Positions 7,785 to 12,931 of a stretch of 17,898 nucleotides of DNA are shown piece after piece; positions within the stretch are counted from its first letter, which is position 1; the number at the start of each line of letters is the position of its first letter. The stretch is from JAWWBS01 sp033720815 (GTDB lineage Bacteria; Pseudomonadota; Gammaproteobacteria; Natronospirales; JAJUFS01). The DNA is taken from positions 1 to 17,898 of the forward strand of contig JAWWBT010000031.1 of the NCBI GenBank assembly GCA_033720815.1, given 5' to 3'. The position numbers and the translations under genes are program-made. The notes below the pieces were generated by a model that ran no database searches, was not told where the DNA came from, and saw only the letters and a program-made list of their open reading frames with translations.

Positions 7785-7798
7785 CTGATGCAGGTCAA
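7785..7798 (-). promoter_or_regulatory. FNR/ANR-like dyad upstream of hpd
   Basis: The minus strand reads TTGAC-CTGC-ATCAG, matching 8 of 10 positions of the FNR/ANR consensus TTGAT-N4-ATCAA. It overlaps a perfect hairpin CCTGCA-CTGA-TGCAGG (7779-7794). It sits 22 nt downstream of the kynA stop and about 100 nt above the candidate hpd promoter, which is far for a classical FNR site, so the match may be chance. Confidence 0.25.
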
Positions 7799-7820
7799 GG
7801 CGGCCGCGGTTTCGCCAGCC

Positions 7821-8663
7821 TTACTGCCCCAGCACGGTGCGTACGTCGAGCAGTTCCGGGAAAAACTGCAGTTCCAGCGCCTTCTTCAGGAAGCCCACGC
7901 CGGAGGAACCGCCGGTGCCCTTCTTGAAGCCGATGACACGCTCCACCGTCTTCATGTGCCGGAAGCGCCAGAGCTGGAAGATTTCCTCCACGTCGACCAG
8001 CTTCTCGGCCATTTCATAGGCGGCCCAGTAGGTGTCGCGATTCTCGTAGATCGTCTTGAACACGGCGGTGACCCGCTCATCGGCTTCGTAGGGCTGAGAC
8101 CAGTCGCGCTCGACCTTGTTTTCCGGAACCGGCAGGCCCTGGCGGGCAAGGTAACGCAGGAACTCATCGTAGACGCTTGGCGTTTCAAGGATGCCCTGCA
8201 GCCAGTCGTGCGTGGCCTCCGAATATTCGAAGACGCGCACCATGTCCGGGTTCTTGTTGCCGAGGCGGAATTCCAGCGCCCGGTACTGCGCCGACTGGAA
8301 GCCGGAGGCGCCACCGAGCACATGGCGGAATTCCGCGTATTCTGCCGGGGTCAGTGTCTCCAGCACGGCCCACTGGTTGAACAACTGCTGCTGCACCTGC
8401 TTTACCCGCGCAAGGATCTTGAAGCACGGCTCCAGGCGATCTTCGCGAATGGATTCCAGCGCAGCACCCAGCTCGTGCAGCACCAGCTTCATCCATAGTT
8501 CGGAGGTCTGGTGCTGGATGATGAACAGCATCTCGTCGTGGTGGGCCGGGTCGGAGAGCGGCTCCTGTGCATCAAGGACCTTGTCCAGTCGCAGGTAACC
8601 GTCGTAAGTGAGCTGCCCCTTGAGATCCGTGCGAATGCCGGCCTCGAGTTCCCGCTTATTCAT
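7821..8663 (-). CDS. kynA: Tryptophan 2,3-dioxygenase
   Basis: The 280-residue product is the haem enzyme that opens the indole ring of L-tryptophan with O2 to N-formylkynurenine, the first step of the kynurenine pathway. The family motif MLFIIQHQTSELWMKL holds F47 and H51, R113 is in EFRHVLGGASGFQS, and the proximal haem ligand H236 is in WRFRHMKTVERVIG. These equal F51, H55, R117 and H240 of the Xanthomonas enzyme with a constant offset of four. I chose the ATG at 8663 because AAAGGGG lies 8 nt upstream and the protein then starts just before the conserved region. An in-frame ATG 39 nt earlier (8702) would add MSPGAGCDKGVYI without a good ribosome binding site. No kynB or kynU gene is beside it. 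It is 230 nt upstream of hpd in the same direction. Confidence 0.95.
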   Translation of the reverse strand: MNKRELEAGIRTDLKGQLTYDGYLRLDKVLDAQEPLSDPAHHDEMLFIIQHQTSELWMKLVLHELGAALESIREDRLEPCFKILARVKQVQQQLFNQWAVLETLTPAEYAEFRHVLGGASGFQSAQYRALEFRLGNKNPDMVRVFEYSEATHDWLQGILETPSVYDEFLRYLARQGLPVPENKVERDWSQPYEADERVTAVFKTIYENRDTYWAAYEMAEKLVDVEEIFQLWRFRHMKTVERVIGFKKGTGGSSGVGFLKKALELQFFPELLDVRTVLGQ

Positions 8664-8736
8664 TATATATACCCCTTTGTCGCAACCGGCTCCCGGGCTC
8701 ACGGTGCCAAGGAATTTCCGGATACGTACCGGTGTT

Positions 8737-8745
8737 TGCTAGAAT
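8737..8745 (+). promoter_or_regulatory. Candidate extended -10 promoter of the pdh operon
   Basis: TGCTAGAAT is a good extended -10 (TGn plus TAGAAT). The -35 position holds TCCGGA, which is weak, as is common with extended -10 promoters. It would give a leader of about 220 nt before the TTG start of E1alpha. Confidence 0.4.
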
Positions 8746-8802
8746 CCCGCCCTCGCCGGCTCACGGCCGGCAGGCTTGCGCGTGCATTCTACCAGCGTAT
8801 CC

Positions 8803-8888
8803 GCTGCCAGAGGGGCGGGACCAGGTGTCCCGGGTAGGCAGCCAATGCTGCCACGCGCAGGATCAATCCGGATCCCGGCCCGTTTTTT
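8803..8888 (+). promoter_or_regulatory. Structured leader with alternative hairpins and a T6 tract (possible attenuator)
   Basis: GGCAGC at 8837-8842 is complementary to GCTGCC at 8803-8808 and also to GCTGCC at 8847-8852, so it can pair with only one of them at a time. Further stems are GGGAC-CAGGT-GTCCC (8817-8830) and GGATC-N6-GATCC (8860-8875). The sequence then runs CCCGGCCCG into six Ts at 8883-8888. Competing stems ahead of a U-rich stretch are the layout of an attenuator. I do not recognise a known riboswitch class and a fully paired terminator stem before the Ts is not evident. Confidence 0.3.
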
Positions 8889-8956
8889 CCTGCCGGAATT
8901 CGCGAACGAATGACAATCCATACCCGCCCGCAGGCACTGAAGCACCGGGCGCGTTC

Positions 8957-8962
8957 AGGAGG
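8957..8962 (+). promoter_or_regulatory. Ribosome binding site that fixes the TTG start of E1alpha
   Basis: AGGAGG is a near-perfect anti-16S match, 8 nt upstream of TTG at 8971. The next in-frame ATG is 38 codons inside conserved sequence, so the TTG start is well supported. Confidence 0.85.
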
Positions 8963-8970
8963 ATTTTCCG

Positions 8971-10050
8971 TTGAAAACCGTGGCAAAGTTCGAGATCAAG
9001 TACCTCCAGTACTTGGATCAGGACGGCAAGCTTGTCGAGAAGAAGCTGCCGAAATTCGCCGAGGACACGAACGAACTCGTCGAGATGTACAAGAAGATGA
9101 TGTTCGTGCGCGTCTTCGACACCAAGGCCATTGCCTTGCAGCGTACCGGCCAGCTCGGCACCTACGCGTCCTGCCTGGGTCACGAGGCCACCCACGTGGG
9201 TATTGGCCTCGCGATGATCGAGGACGACGTCTTCTGCCCGATGTACCGCGAGTACGGCACGCAGTTCGAGCGCGGCGTGGAGCCGCACGAAGTGCTGATG
9301 TTCTGGGGCGGTGACGAGCGCGGCAACAACTTCTCCGGCCCGAAGCATGACTTCCCGTGGGCGGTGCCTATTGCCACGCAGAACCACCACGCCACCGGCG
9401 CGGCATTTGCGCTGAAGTACCAGGGCAAGAAAGCCGCTTCCGTTTCCGTCATCGGTGACGGCGGCACCTCGCAGGGTGACTTCTACGAATCGCTGAACTG
9501 CGCCGGCGCCTGGGATCTCCCGAGCGTGTTCGTGGTTGCGAACAACAAGTGGGCCATCTCCGTCCCGCTGGAAATCCAGACCCGCTGTGAAACGCTGGCC
9601 CAGAAGGGTATCGCGGGCGGCATGGAAAGCCTGCAGGTCGACGGCAACGACATCATCGCGATGCGCGATGCCATGGAAACGGCGCTGAAGAAGGCCCGTT
9701 CCGGCAAGGGCCCGACACTGATCGAAGCCCTCACCTATCGCCTCTCCGATCACACCACGGCCGACGACGCGCGCCGTTACCGTCCGCAGGAAGAAGTGGA
9801 CGAGAACTGGGCCAAGGAGCCGCTCATCCGCCTCCGCAAGTACCTGGAGTCGAAGAAGGCCTGGGACGACAAGAAGGAAGAGGAATGGAAGGCCGCCTGC
9901 GCCAAGCGCGTGGACGAGGAAGTGAAGAAATACAAGGCGGCAGGCAAGCCGCCGGTCACCGACATGTTCGACAACATGTTCGCCAACATGCCGGAAGACC
10001 TGCTTGCCCAGCGTGCCGAAGCGGAAGAGGAGGCCAAGAACCATGGCTAA
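8971..10050 (+). CDS. pdhA: 2-oxoacid (probably pyruvate) dehydrogenase E1 component, alpha subunit
   Basis: The 359-residue product is the thiamine-diphosphate subunit that decarboxylates a 2-oxoacid and passes the acyl group to lipoyl-E2. The ThDP/Mg motif begins at GDGGTSQGDFYES (162-174) and ends with ANNKWA (NN at 191-192). Other family motifs are CLGHEATHVGIG (68-79), MYREYGTQFERGV (91-103) and the loop SDHTTADDARRYR (259-271), equivalent to the phosphorylation loop of mitochondrial enzymes. The TTG start is chosen on the strong AGGAGG. The stop overlaps the E1beta start by 8 nt. The sequence type resembles pyruvate dehydrogenases of the alpha/beta kind, but a branched-chain 2-oxoacid dehydrogenase cannot be excluded without a tree. 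Its divergent partner kynA is an amino-acid catabolic gene, which fits either. Confidence 0.88.
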   Translation: MKTVAKFEIKYLQYLDQDGKLVEKKLPKFAEDTNELVEMYKKMMFVRVFDTKAIALQRTGQLGTYASCLGHEATHVGIGLAMIEDDVFCPMYREYGTQFERGVEPHEVLMFWGGDERGNNFSGPKHDFPWAVPIATQNHHATGAAFALKYQGKKAASVSVIGDGGTSQGDFYESLNCAGAWDLPSVFVVANNKWAISVPLEIQTRCETLAQKGIAGGMESLQVDGNDIIAMRDAMETALKKARSGKGPTLIEALTYRLSDHTTADDARRYRPQEEVDENWAKEPLIRLRKYLESKKAWDDKKEEEWKAACAKRVDEEVKKYKAAGKPPVTDMFDNMFANMPEDLLAQRAEAEEEAKNHG

Positions 10051-11020
10051 GGTGACACTCATTGAAGCGCTCAACATGGCCATGGCCCACGAGCTGAACA
10101 ACGACAAGTCCGTTGTCGTGCTCGGCGAGGACGTCGGTGTCAACGGCGGCGTGTTCCGCGCCACTGCGGGCCTGCAGGAACAGTTCGGCAAGGACCGCGT
10201 CATCGACACGCCGCTGGCCGAAGCACTGATTGCCGGCATTTCCATCGTCATGGCCTCGCAGGGCATGAAGCCGGTCGCAGAAATCCAGTTCTCCGGCTTC
10301 ATCTACCCGGCTGTCGACCAGATGATCAACCACGCCGGCCGCCTGCGCACCCGTACGCGGGGTCGCATGCACGTGCCGATGGTGCTGCGTGCTCCGAGCG
10401 GCGGCGGTATCCACGCGCCTGAGCATCACTCGGAATCCAACGAAGCGATGTTCGCTCACATGCCGGGTATCCGCGTCGTGATGCCGAGCTCGCCGCAGCG
10501 CGGCTACGGCCTGCTGCTCGCGGCCATCCGTGACCCGGACCCGGTCGTGTTTCTCGAACCGACGCGCATGTACCGCATGAACAAGCAGAACGTCGAGGAC
10601 AACGGCGAGGCACTGCCGCTGGACACCGCCTTCGTGCTGAAGGAAGGCGACGACGTCACCCTGGTCTCCTGGGGCGCGATGATCCACGAGACGCTGCAGG
10701 CCGCGAAGCAGATGGAAGAGGAAGGCATTTCCTGCGAGGTCATCGACCTTGCCACCATCAGCCCGGTGGATTTCGTGTCCGTGCTGGCCTCGGTGGAGCA
10801 CTCCGGCCGCCTGGTCATCATCCACGTGGCTCCGCGCACCGCAGGCATGGGCGCCGAGATCGCTGCCGAGGTCGCCGAGAAGGCGCTGTTCAGCATCGAG
10901 GCCCCGATCCAGCGCGTTGCCGGCTACGACACGCCGATGCCGCTGTTCAAGCTGGAGCATGACTACATGCCGAGCGTGAACCGCATCGTGAAGGCCATCC
11001 GCAAGACGATGGAGGACTGA
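10043..11020 (+). CDS. pdhB: 2-oxoacid (probably pyruvate) dehydrogenase E1 component, beta subunit
   Basis: The 325-residue product has the usual E1beta length and forms the alpha2beta2 heterotetramer with the preceding gene. E29 lies in VLGEDVG, and E60 in TPLAEALIAG is the likely glutamate that contacts the aminopyrimidine of thiamine diphosphate. HHSESNEAMFAHMPGIRVVMPSSP (128-151) carries the conserved active-site histidine region. The C-terminal transketolase domain contains VIDLATISPVD. I start at the ATG at 10043, because GAGGAGG lies 9 nt upstream and the family begins AKVTLIEALN; an upstream in-frame ATG at 10004 would add 13 residues inside E1alpha with no family similarity. It overlaps pdhA by 8 nt and is followed after 2 nt by E2, so all three are translationally coupled. 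Confidence 0.93.
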   Translation: MAKVTLIEALNMAMAHELNNDKSVVVLGEDVGVNGGVFRATAGLQEQFGKDRVIDTPLAEALIAGISIVMASQGMKPVAEIQFSGFIYPAVDQMINHAGRLRTRTRGRMHVPMVLRAPSGGGIHAPEHHSESNEAMFAHMPGIRVVMPSSPQRGYGLLLAAIRDPDPVVFLEPTRMYRMNKQNVEDNGEALPLDTAFVLKEGDDVTLVSWGAMIHETLQAAKQMEEEGISCEVIDLATISPVDFVSVLASVEHSGRLVIIHVAPRTAGMGAEIAAEVAEKALFSIEAPIQRVAGYDTPMPLFKLEHDYMPSVNRIVKAIRKTMED

Positions 11021-11022
11021 TC

Positions 11023-12708
11023 ATGCCGACGACATTCAATCTCCCCGATCTCGGTGAAGGCCTCCAGGAAGCCGAAATCGTCGAGTGGAAGGTCAAGGAA
11101 GGCGACACGGTCAAGGTCGACGATCCGCTCGTAGCGGTCGAGACCGACAAGGCCGTTGTCGACGTGCCCTCGCCGTACAACGGCAAGATCAAGAAGCTGC
11201 ACTGGGCTAACGGTGACATCGTGCCGACCCATTCCGCGCTCGTGGACTTCGACGAAGTCGATGGTGCCCCGGCCGAGGACGATGCAGAGGCCGACGAGCC
11301 TGCCGAGCAGCCGAAGGAAGAAAAGAAGACCAAGGCCGAGTCGAAGCCCGCACCGAAGAAGAAAAAGTCTTCTGGCGGCGGCAGCACGACCTTCAACCTG
11401 CCGGACCTTGGTGAAGGCCTGCAGGAAGCCGAGATCGTCGAATGGAAGGTTTCCGTCGGCGACACGGTGAAGGTCGACGACCCGCTGGTTGCGGTCGAAA
11501 CCGACAAGGCAGTGGTTGATGTGCCCTCCCCTTATGAAGGCGAGATCACTGCGCTGCACTGGGAAAACGGCGATGTCGTACCGACCCATTCCGCGCTGTG
11601 TGACTTCAAGGTGGAAGGCGAAGCCTCCGATGAAGATGATTCCGACGAGGAAGAAGAGTCCAAGGGTGGTGACGATTCCGGCACCGTGGTCGGCAAGATG
11701 GCGACCTCGGACGACGAACTGGAAGAAACCGTCGTCATCCGCAAGGGCAAGGGCGGCAGGCGCGAGCGCAAGCCGAAGAAGCCAGCCGCTTCCCAGGCCC
11801 AGGCGAAGTCTTTCACCCCGCCGAAGAACATCACGCACGGCACCGGCAAGCCGAAGGCCTCGCCGGCAACTCGCCTGTACGCGAAGGAACACGGTGTTGA
11901 CCTGACCCAGGTGCCGGCGACCGGCAGCAAGGGCCAGATCACCAAGTCCGACGTGGACAATTTCCTGCAGTCCGGTGGCGCACAGCCGCAGCATCAGGCC
12001 CAGCAGCCAATGGGCGGCATGCCGTCCTTCGGTGGTGGCTGGGACGTGCCACCGCATGCCGAGGACGTCACCTATGGCCCACAGCAGCTGAAGGGCCCGC
12101 GCCGTGCCATGCACAAGTCCATGACCGCGGCCCGCAGCCAGGTCATGGAGTGCACGCTGTTCGACGATGCCGACATCCACGGCTGGATGCCGGGACAGGA
12201 CATCACCGCACGCATCATCCGTGCGGTCGTGGCGGGTTGCCGCACGGTGCCGCAGATGAACGCCTGGTACGACGGCGACAAGATGGAAATGACCATCCAC
12301 AGGCACGTCGACCTGGCGATGGCAGTGGACACGCCGGACGGCCTGATTGTCCCGGTGATCCGCGACGCGGACTCGAAGAACGGCCAGCAGCTGCGCGAGG
12401 ACCTGAATGTCATCAAGCAGAAGACCCGTTCCCGCGAGGTTGCCCCGGAAGACATGAAGAACCCGACCATCACGCTGTCGAACTTCGGCATGATGGCGGG
12501 TCGCTATGCGACTCCGGTGGTGGTGCCTCCACAGGTTGCCATTCTCGGCACCGGCGGACTGCGCCATGACGTCGTGCCGGTAATGGGCGGCGTCGAGACG
12601 CACAAGCGCGTGCCCCTCTCGATCACCTTTGACCACCGCTGCCTCACTGGCGGCGAGGCGTGCCGCTGGCTCGCCGCGGTCATCAAGGACCTCGAGAAGC
12701 CTTACTGA
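11023..12708 (+). CDS. pdhC: Dihydrolipoyl acyltransferase E2 with two lipoyl domains and a variant active site
   Basis: The 561-residue product is the core of the dehydrogenase complex; it transfers the acyl group from lipoyl-lysine to CoA. Order: lipoyl domain 1 (about 2-78, K43 in ETDKAVVDV), charged linker (about 79-120), lipoyl domain 2 (about 121-197, K162), a long acidic then basic linker (198-265), peripheral-subunit-binding domain (279-315, SPATRLYAKEHGVDL...ITKSDVDNFL), a Gln/Gly-rich linker, and the catalytic domain (about 352-561). Two oddities: the catalytic HxxxDG motif reads H538-R-C-L-T542-G, so the aspartate is a threonine; and between DDADI and ITARIIRA the domain lacks roughly a dozen residues present in classical E2s. 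The frame is intact and the rest (AVDTPDGLIVPVIRDAD, PTITLSNFGMMAG) is conserved, so I do not call it a pseudogene. GGAGG lies 7 nt before the ATG. No E3 gene follows. Confidence 0.9.
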   Translation: MPTTFNLPDLGEGLQEAEIVEWKVKEGDTVKVDDPLVAVETDKAVVDVPSPYNGKIKKLHWANGDIVPTHSALVDFDEVDGAPAEDDAEADEPAEQPKEEKKTKAESKPAPKKKKSSGGGSTTFNLPDLGEGLQEAEIVEWKVSVGDTVKVDDPLVAVETDKAVVDVPSPYEGEITALHWENGDVVPTHSALCDFKVEGEASDEDDSDEEEESKGGDDSGTVVGKMATSDDELEETVVIRKGKGGRRERKPKKPAASQAQAKSFTPPKNITHGTGKPKASPATRLYAKEHGVDLTQVPATGSKGQITKSDVDNFLQSGGAQPQHQAQQPMGGMPSFGGGWDVPPHAEDVTYGPQQLKGPRRAMHKSMTAARSQVMECTLFDDADIHGWMPGQDITARIIRAVVAGCRTVPQMNAWYDGDKMEMTIHRHVDLAMAVDTPDGLIVPVIRDADSKNGQQLREDLNVIKQKTRSREVAPEDMKNPTITLSNFGMMAGRYATPVVVPPQVAILGTGGLRHDVVPVMGGVETHKRVPLSITFDHRCLTGGEACRWLAAVIKDLEKPY

Positions 12709-12726
12709 CCGATCCCAGGCGGTCAG
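12705..12726 (+). other. Hairpin over the E2 stop codon
   Basis: CTGACCG (12705-12711) and CGGTCAG (12720-12726) form a perfect 7-bp stem with an 8-nt loop. It includes the TGA stop and precedes the main terminator by 6 nt. It may protect the 3' end of the message. Confidence 0.5.
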
Positions 12727-12732
12727 CACCAG

Positions 12733-12770
12733 ACCCGGCCCCGGTTACTCACCGGCGCCGGGTTTTTTAT
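12733..12770 (+). terminator. Intrinsic terminator of the pdh operon
   Basis: ACCCGGC (12733-12739) pairs with GCCGGGT (12757-12763), one C/C mismatch follows, and CCGGT (12741-12745) pairs with ACCGG (12751-12755) around a 5-nt loop. Six Ts (12763-12768) then AT follow. This cleanly separates the operon from the glutamate dehydrogenase gene. Confidence 0.93.
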
Positions 12771-12813
12771 TTGCTCCCACCTCCGCCCCTACCCAGCCGC
12801 ACGGCTGCGAGAT

Positions 12814-12827
12814 CAAACGCTCGTTTG
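12814..12827. promoter_or_regulatory. PsrA/TetR-like operator upstream of gdhB
   Basis: CAAACG-CT-CGTTTG is a perfect 14-bp dyad. It fits the pattern (G/C)AAAC-N2-4-GTTT(G/C) described for PsrA, the fatty-acid-responsive TetR-family regulator of Pseudomonas, and more generally TetR-type operators. It lies about 105 nt before the gdhB ATG and about 50 nt above the candidate -10. A further palindrome CAGCCG-CA-CGGCTG lies just before it at 12794-12807. No regulator gene is in the window. Confidence 0.4.
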
Positions 12828-12855
12828 CCTGAAATAGCGTGAATCCGCTCATGCA

Positions 12856-12876
12856 GTAGAACGGAAAAAGTTCTAC
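12856..12876. promoter_or_regulatory. Dyad GTAGAAC-N7-GTTCTAC overlapping the likely gdhB promoter
   Basis: Perfect 7-bp arms with a 7-nt A-rich spacer (GGAAAAA). The right arm runs into TACAAT, the candidate -10 box, so a bound regulator would block RNA polymerase. As RNA it could also be a hairpin. Confidence 0.5.
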
Positions 12877-12879
12877 AAT
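12874..12879 (+). promoter_or_regulatory. Candidate -10 box for gdhB
   Basis: TACAAT differs from the consensus at one position and lies 52 nt before the ATG. The -35 position (ATGCAG at 17-nt spacing) is weak, which would suit an activated promoter. Confidence 0.4.
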
Positions 12880-12931
12880 CGCCGGATTTACGCACTCCGA
12901 AAAACCGTCGACGGGAAGGATCAGAATCACC

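Larger units (their letters stand above)
8664..8970. other. Divergent regulatory region between kynA and the dehydrogenase operon
   Basis: These 307 bases separate two leftward/rightward transcription units and must hold both promoters. On the plus strand I see an extended -10 (8737-8745), a structured leader with mutually exclusive hairpins (8803-8852), a T6 tract (8883-8888) and a strong ribosome binding site (8957-8962). A GC-rich hairpin GCCGGC-N5-GCCGGC lies near 8755-8771. For kynA no clear -10/-35 pair stands out; TATATATA just before its ATG is too close to be a promoter. No gene is supported here. Confidence 0.6.

Noticed and set aside
8664..8702. Longer kynA product starting at the ATG at 8702
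   Set aside because: No ribosome binding site precedes it, the 13 extra residues have no family counterpart, and a strong site (AAAGGGG) serves the ATG at 8663.
8820..8850. Resemblance of CCAGGT...GGCAGCC in the pdh leader to the signal recognition particle RNA core
   Set aside because: The GGAA tetraloop and flanking conserved internal-loop bases are missing, and GGCAGC pairs within other hairpins.
8863..10302. Long minus-strand open frame (479 codons) opposite pdhA/pdhB
   Set aside because: It lies antisense to genes with clear family motifs, and its translation is rich in His/Arg/Val/Leu without any recognisable domain, as expected from GC-rich codon bias.
12538..12708. E2 as a pseudogene because of the altered active-site motif
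   Set aside because: The frame is open, lipoyl and binding domains and the rest of the catalytic domain are conserved, and it has a good ribosome binding site, coupling and terminator.
10963..12729. Minus-strand open frame of 588 codons opposite E2
   Set aside because: It is antisense to the E2 gene and its internal repeats only mirror the two lipoyl domains. No ribosome binding site or domain is seen.
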